IMG/VR virus record: IMGVR_UViG_3300044993_000663
Coordinates: 1 to 57,368 of that record
Strand: one strand, 5' to 3'
DNA from: a virus
DNA: 57,368 nt
In this document: in pieces, positions 15,104 through 24,069 of the stretch
How positions within the stretch are numbered: the stretch's first letter is position 1
How the letters are laid out: the number at the start of each line of letters is the position of its first letter
Program-made: the position numbers and the translations under genes
The notes under the pieces: model-generated
The model's input: only the letters and a program-made list of their open reading frames with translations
Databases searched by the model: none
What the model was told of the DNA's origin: nothing

Positions 15104-18100
15104 GAGTGCCTTCCCCCATTGATACGAGGCGTCATAGTGGCCAACTCCCTGAGCTCCAATGCCACGCGATCGTCCTTGGCATAGAAATCGTACCGGCCGA
15201 AGATGACCAGTTGTTGCCGCGCTCTCGTCACCCCGACGTTGATCCTGTTCGGGCTGTCAAGAAACCCCACGCGCCCGGTGTTCCGCATCGAGAGCAGTAC
15301 CAGATCCGCCTCCCGTCCCTGAAACCGATCGACCGTGCCGCAGCGAATCTCGATCAGCGGCTCGTCCTCATTCGGGTACAGAAAGCAGTGACGTGCGTCC
15401 GATCCGGTAACTTGTCGCACCATGTCGGAAATCGCCTCCTCCTGGCGGACGTAGAAGCACAGACACGCGACCTCCCACACCGCGCGCTTCTTGCCGGATG
15501 GAGGTCTGCGGCCAGCAGGTGGTCCCTTGCGCTCGGCCCAGTCGATAAACCGCTCTAGCCAGGACTTCATCGCCTTCACTTCGGCTTCGTTTACACCCCG
15601 GTGTTCGCTCCCGTGGATGTCCATCCATACTCGTCGTCTGCGGACCTCTGGCGCAAAGTCCCATCGGACGACAGCATCACGCATCGGAATCGTGTTGGCA
15701 TCCCGCAAGGCGGCTTGCTTGGCCAATCGCTCATAGATGACGCTTCGTGGGTAGTTCGAGATCTCGGGGTGCATCCGATGCTGATAGGTCAGGCACTCGA
15801 ACCTGGCCTTCAGGACCTCCGGTGAGGCGCGCAGCCCATGTGCCAGAAAGTTCGGGCGGCGGGACCTCCCAGCCCCGACTCCCTCCTGCACAACTTCGAT
15901 CACGCTCGGGAGGCCGATGTCGCGCTGATCCGCAATCGACTCTCGAATCCCCTTCCATGTGTGCGGCACCAGTTCGTCCAGTCCGCGTTGCATCCGATCT
16001 CGTTCCTTCCGATCGGCGCTCCACCGCAGTTCGTGCCATCGCTTCAGCCGCCAGGCGACCTCCGCGGCCCAAGTTCGTCGAGAGAGAAAGTCTCGCTCGA
16101 TCCGCTCCAGTTCGTTTCGCGCGGCTACTTGCCTGCCTCGCTCCCAAAACGGCGGGATTCGAGGCGAGTGCGTCAGGGTGGCCGCGTGCCGGAATGCCCA
16201 GGAGGTACACTCATCCATCGGCCCTGTGGCGAACACGAATCCACCAGGCAGAGCATCATGGACTTGCGGCCAAGCGTCCAGATCTACCAGCACCCACTCC
16301 GCCGCTGCAAGGCGAAGCACCGTTCCGGAGCCGCTCTCCAGTTCTTTGACGGTCACTCGCGGGACTGGCCCCGGACGCGCATTCCGCGAGACGCGAGCGA
16401 TCTGCCGATTTGAATCGGACTCCAGAATTTCTCGCTCCAGATGATCGAGCACCTCCGTCGCCTCGACGATCAGCCATCGCACGCCCGCACCTCGCACCGG
16501 CTCACGGGTCAATCTCCACGCGATGAGTCGGGCACGTTGCAAGGTCTGCGGGATAAGGTCCTTCCCGGCATCATCGCTCACATGCGCAATGTTGGCTTCG
16601 AGATCGTCGACGTTCGTGAATGGAGGCAACTGCTGCACATCGCCGACGATGATGTGCTTGCGGGCAAGCAACGCAGGAATGATGAACTCCGTAACGGTCG
16701 TCTTGCTCGCCTCGTCGATGATGAGCAGGTCCCAGGGCACGAAGGTCGTCAGTGGCCGGTCGCCACCAGTGAACCTCTGCGACCGCAACTGTGGATGATT
16801 GAGGATCCCGGCTGTTGTGCTGCACGTCAGATTGGCGCTCGTTACCACGAGGCTCTGCGCGGCTTCCCATCGTTCGTCATCGGACAGATCCTCAAAGAGG
16901 CCATGTGCACGCCAGGAGTCCACGACCGACTGGATTCGCCGGTCAAGTTGCAGGGCGCGTACCTTCTCATCCACCCGATCCTCGATACCAATCCGGACCG
17001 CTTCAAGCATCTCTGGACGTTTGTCGTAAAGCTTCTCCAGCGCGTTGTCGATAGCAACGTGCGTCGTGGCGCACATGAGCACACGCTCGCCCCTCTTGAT
17101 CGCCTGCAGCACCAGTTCGCAGATGGCGGTCGTTTTGCCAGAACCGGGCGGCCCTTGAAGCAGCGCGATATCGGTTGTGGCAAGGGCTTTGCGCACGAAG
17201 TCGCGTTGCTCCTCGGTGCCGTCGATCTCGGGTTTGTCGAGCAGCTCCCAATCCGGCTCAGGCAAAGACCACGCCGGGACATCTGGCCATCTCGCCTTCT
17301 CCGGGTTCTCGCACAACCGAATCAAACCGCGATGCGCGGGCAGAGGGCTGTATCGCAGTTGCTGAACGGCCCTCTTCTGGGTATCGACGGCACGTGTGTC
17401 AAGGGGCGCATAGAGGAAGCGCGTTCCCTTCGCCGGCAAGTCCTTAAGGCGCAGCTGGTATCGGTCGCGGTCCACCTCGAAGATCCTGAGGCATTCCGCG
17501 TGCCGTCGCTCGGGGGCTGTCCAGATCTCACGGACCTCTTCGCCCTCACAGAACTCGGCCCGCGGGTCCAGCAATGCCTGCTCTGCGGGGAAGTCGTCCG
17601 GCAGCAGGAGTTGAATCCAGTTCCCGCTGCGCCCTCGTCCATCGGCCGGTTTGGCCTCCAGGCGCACGCTCATCCTGTCGGCCAGCAGAACACTGCCCGA
17701 GAGGGGTTCGTCCAATCGCAGCGTGTCGCCCAGGATGGGATACTCGCGTCGTTTGGAATCGCGTGCGATTCTGCACTCTGCCCAAACGGACAATGCCGAG
17801 CATTCTCGCCGCTGTCCATCAACGATGAGGGTCGAGTCTTCGATGCGACCTTCGAGGCAAAGGGCCTCATCCTCGTCGATTCGACCCCACCAACGAACTT
17901 CCAGCGCTCGTCCGTCCTCGGCTGCAACAGTTTGCGGTCTGCCTGAGGCAGCTGGCTTCCGAGCCACGCACTCCTGCCCGCACCACTCGATCCGATCACC
18001 CTCCAGCAACTGCTCGGAATCAGTCTCAATCAGCAGGCCCGCCGGAACTTGCGTCGCCGCGGTGACGCGGAGGTACTCCTGGCGGTCGACATTGTTGAGC

Positions 18101-18420
18101 TTGCGGGTGAGGTCAAATCCTCGGTGTGAAGGCCATCCCTCCAGCAGCCAACGCACGCTCGCGTGAGCACGTAGGACGACCAGCGTGTCGAGAGGGTGCA
18201 ACCGATACACGTGCTTGCGACGAACAACTTCGAACGCAAAGCGGTGCCGTTGTTGGCGTTCTTCCGCGTTCTGGCGTGCTTGGAACAGGTACCTCTCGAA
18301 TGGGCCAAGCGCGTCGCGGGCCTGCTGTTGAATCACAGACGCCCGCTGCGTCGGCTCCATCGCTAGGTAGTTCAGTAGTCCCACGAGACGGCCTTTCTTG
18401 ATGCTGGGCAACGAGATCAC
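15100..18420 (-). CDS. Superfamily 1 (UPF1-like) DNA/RNA helicase
   Basis: A 1106-residue AAA_11/AAA_12 helicase. Walker A is LLQGPPGSGKTT (about residue 422-432), motif II is LLIIDEAS (about 564), motif III is VGDVQQLPPF, motif IV-like YQHRMHPEIS, and the terminal TVDRFQGREADLV and NVGVTRARQQL (about 1025-1070) are motifs V and VI. The first 400 residues hold a beta-rich nucleic-acid-binding region. Between motifs III and IV there is a long helical insertion. GTG at 18420 is the start because GTGA overlaps the AAA ATPase stop; the frame continues upstream only as a shadow. Its role is probably ATP-driven translocation on nucleic acid in a defence or repair complex. Confidence 0.88.
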   Translation of the reverse strand: MISLPSIKKGRLVGLLNYLAMEPTQRASVIQQQARDALGPFERYLFQARQNAEERQQRHRFAFEVVRRKHVYRLHPLDTLVVLRAHASVRWLLEGWPSHRGFDLTRKLNNVDRQEYLRVTAATQVPAGLLIETDSEQLLEGDRIEWCGQECVARKPAASGRPQTVAAEDGRALEVRWWGRIDEDEALCLEGRIEDSTLIVDGQRRECSALSVWAECRIARDSKRREYPILGDTLRLDEPLSGSVLLADRMSVRLEAKPADGRGRSGNWIQLLLPDDFPAEQALLDPRAEFCEGEEVREIWTAPERRHAECLRIFEVDRDRYQLRLKDLPAKGTRFLYAPLDTRAVDTQKRAVQQLRYSPLPAHRGLIRLCENPEKARWPDVPAWSLPEPDWELLDKPEIDGTEEQRDFVRKALATTDIALLQGPPGSGKTTAICELVLQAIKRGERVLMCATTHVAIDNALEKLYDKRPEMLEAVRIGIEDRVDEKVRALQLDRRIQSVVDSWRAHGLFEDLSDDERWEAAQSLVVTSANLTCSTTAGILNHPQLRSQRFTGGDRPLTTFVPWDLLIIDEASKTTVTEFIIPALLARKHIIVGDVQQLPPFTNVDDLEANIAHVSDDAGKDLIPQTLQRARLIAWRLTREPVRGAGVRWLIVEATEVLDHLEREILESDSNRQIARVSRNARPGPVPRVTVKELESGSGTVLRLAAAEWVLVDLDAWPQVHDALPGGFVFATGPMDECTSWAFRHAATLTHSPRIPPFWERGRQVAARNELERIERDFLSRRTWAAEVAWRLKRWHELRWSADRKERDRMQRGLDELVPHTWKGIRESIADQRDIGLPSVIEVVQEGVGAGRSRRPNFLAHGLRASPEVLKARFECLTYQHRMHPEISNYPRSVIYERLAKQAALRDANTIPMRDAVVRWDFAPEVRRRRVWMDIHGSEHRGVNEAEVKAMKSWLERFIDWAERKGPPAGRRPPSGKKRAVWEVACLCFYVRQEEAISDMVRQVTGSDARHCFLYPNEDEPLIEIRCGTVDRFQGREADLVLLSMRNTGRVGFLDSPNRINVGVTRARQQLVIFGRYDFYAKDDRVALELRELATMTPRINGGRHS

Positions 18421-20033
18421 ATTCGACGCTCGCCGCGCTCCTCGGTTCCCGCGGCTGACGTTCGTGGTACGAAGGGATTGCGTTGCTCCTGACGGAGGAT
18501 TGGAACCGGCCCACCCGAATCCTGAGGCAACGGCTCGGGTTCTTGGCTGCTCGCCCGCCTCGCCCTGGCCCGTGACCATTCCCTCAGCTGGGTGATCTGG
18601 TCGCGCATCGTGCGGGAGAGAGGGAATGTTGCCTTGATCGCGCGGGCAATGTGCTCGGTGGTGACCTCCTTCCCTTCGGCGAAGGACTCGAACAGGGCCT
18701 CCCGGACCGCTTCTTCGAGCTCCGCGCCCGAGAAGCCAAGCGAGTCCTGGGCAAGCCGGTCCAGTTCGAAGTCCTTTGGGGCTCGCTTTTTCTTGGACAG
18801 GTGAATCGAGAGGATCTCCTTGCGGGCGTCCGCGGTGGGCAGATCGACGAAGAAGATCTCGTCGAATCGCCCCTTCCGCAGCAGTTCGGGGGGCAGCGCT
18901 TCGATGCGATTCGCTGTGGCGACGGTGAACACGGGCGCGGTCTTCTCTTGCATCCACGTCAGCAGCGTGCCGCCCACGCGAGCGGAAACCCCCGCGTCGA
19001 GCTGATCCGAACTGCCCATCCCAGAAAGGCCCTTCTCAATCTCGTCGATCCACAACACACACGGAGCCAACGCTTCAGCGACCTGGAGCGCAAGCCGCAT
19101 GTTGCCTTCGGACTGCCCGACGACCCCGCCGAACACGCGGCCCAGATCGAACCTCAGCAATGGGAACTGCCATGCGGCTGCAACCGACTTAGCAATCAGC
19201 GACTTGCCACAGCCTTGAATGCCGAGCAGTACGATCCCACGCGGCGGCTCGAGCCCATGCTCGCGAGCGCCGTGCCCGAAGCCGCGTCCGCGTCGATCCA
19301 GCCATGCCTTGAGATTGTCCAAGCCACCGACATCTCGCATCGTGGCGTTCGGCTCGAAGTATTCCAACACGCCGCTCTGCTTGATGACCCGCGACTTCTC
19401 CTGCGCAACCAGCGGGATGGCTTCCGGCCCCAGCCGACCCTTCTCGTGCGCTGCACGAGCAAAGGCCAGACGCGCTTCCATGACGGTCAAGCCCCTCGCC
19501 GCTTCGAGCAGAGACTCGACGGGATCACACTCGACTGCCTGCTCCTGCGCGACGCTGAGGCAGACTTCCTTCAAGTCCTCCTGGTCAGGTAAGGGCACGT
19601 CAAGGGCCGGAATCTCCTTCACGGTCTCGGGGGGTAGACCCGGAACGGGACCAGAGAGGATGAGCAGCTTGCGCGGCGAGCCACGGAGCCGCGCTGCTTC
19701 TCGTAGCCATCGGGCCACTTCATGCCGGCGATCCGACGCGAGGTAGAAGTAGTGTGCGTCCTCCATGAGGAGTATGGCCGGCTTCTTATCCTCGCAGTGC
19801 GATTTGAGCACTTCTTGGGGGTCGGTCTGACTCGGGTCAGGTTGGCCAACCTGAGCCACCTCATCGAGGTCCGCCACTCCGCGCGAAAGGCTCCAGACGC
19901 GAGCCGGAATGCCAAGATCTCGTGACAGGCCCGCGACGAAACCCCGCACCCGCTCCCATTCATGCGAGACAATCTGGATGGCAGCCGCATCTGATTGCGC
20001 GAGGGCGAGCAACTCCTGATAGAACTTGGGCAT
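18417..20033 (-). CDS. Ycf46-like AAA ATPase
   Basis: A 538-residue protein with the Ycf46 layout: an N-terminal degenerate AAA domain (about 1-200, with PAILLMEDAHYFY and KLLILSGP but no P-loop) and an active C-terminal AAA domain. Walker A is LLGIQGCGKSLIAK (about 270), Walker B CVLWIDEIEK (about 328), sensor 1 VATANRIEALP, and Arg finger region LLRKGRFDEIFFV (about 383). The tail after residue 480 is basic and disordered. Ycf46 proteins are probable hexameric remodellers, with no established substrate. It is the first gene of the seven-gene operon, and its partner DUF1257 is Ycf35-like. Confidence 0.85.
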   Translation of the reverse strand: MPKFYQELLALAQSDAAAIQIVSHEWERVRGFVAGLSRDLGIPARVWSLSRGVADLDEVAQVGQPDPSQTDPQEVLKSHCEDKKPAILLMEDAHYFYLASDRRHEVARWLREAARLRGSPRKLLILSGPVPGLPPETVKEIPALDVPLPDQEDLKEVCLSVAQEQAVECDPVESLLEAARGLTVMEARLAFARAAHEKGRLGPEAIPLVAQEKSRVIKQSGVLEYFEPNATMRDVGGLDNLKAWLDRRGRGFGHGAREHGLEPPRGIVLLGIQGCGKSLIAKSVAAAWQFPLLRFDLGRVFGGVVGQSEGNMRLALQVAEALAPCVLWIDEIEKGLSGMGSSDQLDAGVSARVGGTLLTWMQEKTAPVFTVATANRIEALPPELLRKGRFDEIFFVDLPTADARKEILSIHLSKKKRAPKDFELDRLAQDSLGFSGAELEEAVREALFESFAEGKEVTTEHIARAIKATFPLSRTMRDQITQLREWSRARARRASSQEPEPLPQDSGGPVPILRQEQRNPFVPRTSAAGTEERGERRM

Positions 20034-20180
20034 GGTGCGATTGTACGAGTCGATGCGATTCCCAACCTGACCGGCGCGGAGACCATCGGCCGAGCAGCCG
20101 CGGACGCTCTCAGCCTCTCTCTTCCGAGTCGTCTCCCATCAAGAAGCCCACCCCCGATCGGAACCCCGCGTCAAATCGGC

Positions 20181-20192
20181 GTTAGCGCTAAC
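20181..20192. promoter_or_regulatory. Perfect 12-bp palindrome GTTAGCGCTAAC
   Basis: GTTAGCGCTAAC is fully symmetrical and lies about 150 bp upstream of the Ycf46-like gene. GTTA/TAAC half sites recur nearby at about 20484 and 20633. This suggests an operator for a dimeric regulator of the operon, but no regulator gene is adjacent. Confidence 0.35.
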
Positions 20193-20384
20193 CGAGAGTC
20201 GGAGAGAGTTTGAGAGGTTCGACCGAGAGGGCGACGCGAACGCCGGGGGTTCTCGTCGCGGCCCGACCGGGCGGCCGCAAACCGAGAGCACGGCGGCCAG
20301 ACCCACCCAGCGTTTGACCCCGGATTCTCCGTCGTTTCCGCCATCCCGCCCGGACTCCGCAAACCGGCCGATCCGTAAAGCAAA

Positions 20385-20408
20385 ACCGGCCCGCTTTCGC
20401 GGGCCGGT
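20385..20408 (-). terminator. Hairpin with T-tract on the minus strand
   Basis: A perfect 10-bp stem ACCGGCCCGC/GCGGGCCGGT with a TTTC loop. Read on the minus strand it is followed by TTTTG and then CTTTA, as in an intrinsic terminator. No minus-strand gene is visible upstream of it, so it may end a small RNA or a transcript interrupted by the adjacent insertion element. Confidence 0.5.
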
Positions 20409-20763
20409 CAGAAGCTCCCTGTTCGGAACCGTTTCAAACCCACTCTCTCGGCCTCGGCACCCCTCATTCGGGATGATCCTCGTGGTTAACAGGGCTGGCG
20501 CTATCAGGAACGCGGTTGGCGGCGGGTCACCGGCGTCCGCCGCGGGGCTCGGCACGCGGCGGATGCCGCCCGCTCCCCTCCCCGTTCGGCCTGGGGCCGG
20601 TGTGCAAATACTCCGTCCCGCCCTCTCGGGGCGTTAACCGCGTGCACCTCGAAGAACTCCGACCTTCCGGTTAGCAGGTCGAGAGCGCCGCGCGAGCGCA
20701 CCGGCCTCGCACAAAGGGGGGCGGCTGGCCGGGCGGGGATGGGCGGGACGGCTTCCATCGCTG

Positions 20764-21920
20764 GTCCAGTATACAAAAGGAAGGAAGGATGCCCCGCACG
20801 CTCATCAACCGCCTCTTCAGGGTCCTGGCCGGGTCGAGCCGGGATGACCTCCGGCGGCAGGTCCAGTTCCTCAAGGCCGAGAACGAAATCCTCCGCGCCA
20901 GGATCAAGGGGCCGGCGAAAGTGACCAAGGCCGAGCGCTCCCGGCTGGTTCGGCTCGGCAAGCCGCTGGGAAAGGCGATCGGGTCGCTGGTCTCCATCGT
21001 CAAGCCAGAGACCTTCATGAACTGGGTGCGTGAGGCAAGGCAGAAGCCGCAGCGGAAGTCGACCGCGAAGAAGAAGCCAGGTCGGCCGCGGACAGCCGAC
21101 GAGGTCCGCGCGATCGTCCTGCGGATCGCGCGCGAGACCGGCTTCGGCTACACGCGCATCCTCGGCGAGTTGAAGAAGCTGGGGATCGCCGGGGTCTCGC
21201 GGTCCACGGTCGTCAACATCCTCAAGGAAGCCGGGCTTCCCACCGGGCCGCAGCGCGGCGAGCGCACCTGGGACGAGTTCCTCACAGCCCACGCCAAGAC
21301 GCTCTGGGCCTGCGACTTCCTCACGATGCGCGTGCTGACGGCCAAGGGTCTCAAGTACGTCTTCGCGCTGGTCTTCGTGCATCCCAGGACGCGCCGGGCG
21401 CACATCTCGGCCAGCACGACCAAGCCTGATGCGGCGTGGTTCACGGAGGTCGTTCGACGGTTCACCGCTTCGATACCCAAGGGGATGGTCCGGCCCAGAA
21501 TCATGCTCCGCGACCGCGACGACAAGTTCCGAGTTGGGAACGGCGCCTTCGGCCAAGCGTTGGCTCGGGCCGGGGTCACGACCATGCAGCTGCCGCATCG
21601 GTCGCCGAACCTCAATGCATAATCCAGAGCATCGAGGTCGAGTGTCTCGACCACTTCATCGTGCTCGGCACGCGGCACATGGACCACCTGCTGTCCGAGT
21701 ACATGGACTACCACAACCGGGAGCGGCCGCATATGTCGCTCGGCTTCGCTGCGCCGATGGGCCGACCGCCCTCGATCCGCGCCGGGCCGGTCGCACCGCG
21801 CGAGGTCCGCTGCAAGGAGCGGCTCGGCGGCGTCCTCAGGCACTACTACCGGAAGGCCGCGTGACACATTTTGCCTCTGAAATCCCGCGTGGATCGAGCG
21901 ACGGAATACTTGTACAGGAC
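20764..21920 (+). mobile_element. Insertion sequence with DDE integrase-type transposase (inactivated)
   Basis: The left end begins GTCCAGTATACAA and the right end, read inward from 21920, begins GTCCTGTACAAG, giving imperfect terminal inverted repeats. The single transposase gene inside is frameshifted. Related C-terminal transposase and end sequences occur again at 24479-24738. The exact boundaries are judged from the repeats only. It lies between the operon promoter region and a truncated Hint gene, so it probably caused that truncation. Confidence 0.6.
20789..21864 (+). pseudogene. IS3/IS481-like transposase, broken by a small internal deletion
   Basis: The first part (20789-21622, 277 residues) contains a helix-rich N-terminus, KKKPGRPRTADEVRAIVLRI, the first catalytic Asp in WACDFLTM, and the second Asp region LRDRDDKF. 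It stops right after LPHRSPNLNA. The remainder, with the catalytic Glu in SIEVECLDHFIVLG and then YHNRERPHMSL, continues in another frame to 21864. In intact relatives about five residues (YAERF-like) join the two parts, so a short deletion near 21620 has removed them and shifted the frame. The enzyme should be inactive. AAGGAAGGA precedes the start. Confidence 0.8.
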
Positions 21921-21946
21921 GCCTTTCTGATTGCGGCATCGATATA

Positions 21947-22243
21947 GTGGCTTCAACGCGTTCTGCGGTAACTACTCACGTGCTCTGGATAGTCGTGGGC
22001 ACCGATTGCATCGGCGTTACCGCTGAGCATCCGTTCTACGTCGCGGATCAGGGATGGACACCGGCACGTAAACTACAGGTCGGTGATCGCCTCGTTACAC
22101 GGTCGCTCGAATCTATCGCCATCAGATCCATTACCGCTACAGATTCCTCGCAGTCGGTGCGAGTTACAACGTTGAGCGTTGAGTCGATGCATACCTACTT
22201 TGTCGGCTCGCAAGAGATTCTTGTGCATAACAAGCCGCCGTGA
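21947..22243 (+). pseudogene. C-terminal fragment of a pretoxin Hint domain
   Basis: About 98 residues of a Hint domain: TAEHPFYVADQGWTPARKLQ, GDRLVTR, then VTTLSVESMHTYFVGSQEIL and the terminal VHNKPP. These are the last two-thirds of the pretoxin-Hint autoprotease seen just before toxin domains in Rhs and related polymorphic toxins. The start of the domain and all of the parent protein are missing: the insertion element ends 26 bp upstream. The GTG at 21947 has no ribosome site. The base composition is lower in GC than the neighbours. It stops directly after the Hint, so no toxin follows. Confidence 0.7.
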
Positions 22244-22258
22244 TTAGGAGGCACCATC

Positions 22259-22684
22259 ATGACACATCAACGAATGATCGGCGTCGCGGCAGCGATAGCA
22301 GCGTGCGCCTTGCTTGTGGCCGTCGCTTGGTGGAGCCAGCACCGGCCGGCCGAATCTAATTCGGTAAAGGAGCAGCTGTACTTGCGTTCGCGGGCGCACG
22401 ATGCGTTTCGAATCATCGAACTGGACCGCGATCGACAGATAGCAACCGCCGATCAATTTCTCTCTGCATGGATTCGAGAGGCGGGCTCTGCCGCGAAATC
22501 GCCTATATCTGGCGCAACTATCCGATTGAATCCTGACGTTGAACTCTGGAGGAACCCTGACACTGCCCCAAAAGCAATCGCAATTATTAGCCTTGACCCG
22601 CACCGTCAACGCAAAATCGCCGTCACAATGGAACTGAGCGTCGTTGAAGTTAGTGGTTCTGAGCTTCCAGCATGGGCTAAGTAG
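22259..22684 (+). CDS. Small membrane-anchored protein next to the Hint fragment
   Basis: A 141-residue protein with one N-terminal membrane segment (GVAAAIAACALLVAVAWW, about residues 8-25) and a periplasmic or extracytoplasmic domain. AGGAGG lies eight bases before the ATG. It begins 15 bp after the Hint fragment stop on the same strand, the position of an immunity or accessory gene of a polymorphic toxin. Its composition is AT-richer than the surroundings, consistent with transfer together with the Hint fragment. Family not recognised. Confidence 0.6.
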   Translation: MTHQRMIGVAAAIAACALLVAVAWWSQHRPAESNSVKEQLYLRSRAHDAFRIIELDRDRQIATADQFLSAWIREAGSAAKSPISGATIRLNPDVELWRNPDTAPKAIAIISLDPHRQRKIAVTMELSVVEVSGSELPAWAK

Positions 22685-22739
22685 CGAGCGATGCGCTTGT
22701 ACCCGAAGCTGTGCCAACTGCAGGGTGAGCTTCTTCGCT

Positions 22740-23100
22740 TCAACCGGCCAGGCTAGCCTGGCCGGTTGAAGCAGCGAACTCCCTGGGGGCCAGGTTGCCC
22801 AGGGCGCTGTGGGGTCGTTCCTCATTGTAATGCCGACGCCAGGCCTCGACTTTCTCCCTTGCGTCGTCCAGACTCATGAACCAGTTCTCGTTCAGGCACT
22901 CGGCCCGCAACCTCCCGTTGAACGCCTCGATGAGCCCGTTGTCCGTGGGCTTTCCACGCCGGCTGAAGTCCAGCCGGACATGGTTCAAGTATGCCCACTG
23001 ATCCAGCACCCGGCCGGTAAACTCGCTCCCGTTGTCGACCCGGATCTTCTCCGGCAGCCCGCGCTCGCGTCCGATCCGGTCCAGGATCGCCGGGTAACGT
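22740..23100 (-). pseudogene. IS3-family transposase (OrfB) C-terminal fragment
   Basis: About 120 residues of an IS3-type rve domain: IRVDNGSEFTGRVLDQWAYL, RRGKPTDNGLIEAFNGRLR, and RRHYNEERPHSALGNLAP. The second catalytic Asp (DNGSEF) and the Glu (IEAFNGR) are present, but the first Asp and the whole N-terminal half are missing. The fragment is cut at about 23100, where the left end of the IS256-type element starts, so that insertion probably truncated it. Confidence 0.75.
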
Positions 23101-23126
23101 CCTGACAACTGCGCACTTTTGAAAAA

Positions 23127-23185
23127 GCGGTTCTCCCGCCGGAAGGTGGAGTTGTGAAGACCCACTTCCAGAAAAGGAGAACCGC
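23127..23185 (+). repeat. 10-bp inverted repeat sequestering the transposase ribosome site
   Basis: GCGGTTCTCC (23127-23136) and GGAGAACCGC (23176-23185) are perfectly complementary. The 3' arm contains the Shine-Dalgarno GGAG and abuts the ATG at 23186. A transcript reading in from outside would include both arms and hide the ribosome site, a known way for insertion elements to block impinging transcription (as in IS10 and IS50). Confidence 0.5.
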
Positions 23186-24069
23186 ATGGAGAGCGTATCG
23201 ATCGGCGGGAGCCCTTCAAGGCCACTCTCGGAGGAAGCCGTCACGGGGACGCAGAGCGGGATCGGCAGCGCCGGGATGATCGGGAGCCCATCAAATCCGC
23301 CTTCGGAGAGAGCCGTCACTGGGACGCAGGGTGAGCCCGCGGCCGCGGGAAGCCCGGAGGCGAAGGGGCCCGGGATCTCGGAGCCGTCGGAGCTGAAGGC
23401 CGCGCTGATGATCGACACGGAGAAGGTGAGGAGCCACTTGGACGAGGTGGTGCGGAGCACGGTGCAGGAGACGCTCAATCAACTCCTGGACGCCGAGGCC
23501 GACCGCGTGGCGGGCGCCGGTCGGTACGAGCGCTCGGAGAGCCGCAAGGACACCCGGGCGGGCACGTACGAGCGCAAACTGCAGACCAAGGCCGGCGAGG
23601 TGACGCTGACGGTGCCGCGTTTGCGGAAGCTTCCCCTCGAGACCGCCATCATCGAGCGGTACAAGCGGCGGGAATCCTCGGTCGAAGAGGCCCTGATCGA
23701 GATGTACCTGGCGGGCGTGAGCATGCGCCGGGTGGAGGACATCACCGAGGCCCTGTGGGGCACGCGGGTCAGCGCCAGCGCGGTGAGCGACATGGCCCAG
23801 AAGGTGTACGGGAAGATCGAGGCCTGGCGGATACGCCCGCTCACGGGGGAGTACGCCTATGTGTACCTCGACGGCATCTGGCTGAAGCGCTCCTGGGGCG
23901 GGGAGGTGAAGAACGTGGCCGTGCTGATCGCCATCGGGGTGGACAGCGAGGGCTACCGGGAGGTGCTGGGCGTGGCCGAGGGCACGAAGGAGGACGCGGA
24001 ATCCTGGCGGACCTTCCTGCGGCACCTGAAGGAGCGCGGCCTGAAGGGAGTCAGGCTGTTCATCACGGA
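23186..24069 (+). pseudogene. IS256/Mutator-type transposase, 3' truncated
   Basis: The first 295 or so residues of an IS256-family transposase. Recognisable parts are ETLNQLLDAEADRVAGAGRYE, RAGTYERKL, LTVPRLRKLPLETAIIERYK, the SMRRVEDITEALWG segment, the first catalytic Asp in YLDGIWLK, and the second region ending GVRLFITD. There the sequence passes abruptly into a copy of the Rhs gene at 24070. The C-terminal third with the catalytic Glu is missing, so it is inactive. The N-terminal 55 residues contain an imperfect repeat with two VTGTQ units, unusual for the family. Confidence 0.8.

Larger units (their letters stand above)
20034..20763. other. Gene-free region upstream of the Ycf46-helicase operon
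   Basis: About 730 bp with no convincing gene on either strand. It contains the palindrome at 20181-20192 and a strong hairpin at 20385-20408. Short Arg/Ser-rich frames such as 20139-20555 (minus) have no ribosome site and look like chance. Promoters for the minus-strand operon should lie here. No tRNA fold could be made. Confidence 0.5.

Noticed and set aside
20410-20520. A possible tRNA (GGTTTGAAAC-like T-loop region)
   Set aside because: No acceptor, D or anticodon arm can be paired around it.
20139-20555. A 138-residue minus-strand frame upstream of the Ycf46 operon
   Set aside because: No ribosome site, and it crosses the strong terminator-like hairpin at 20385-20408.
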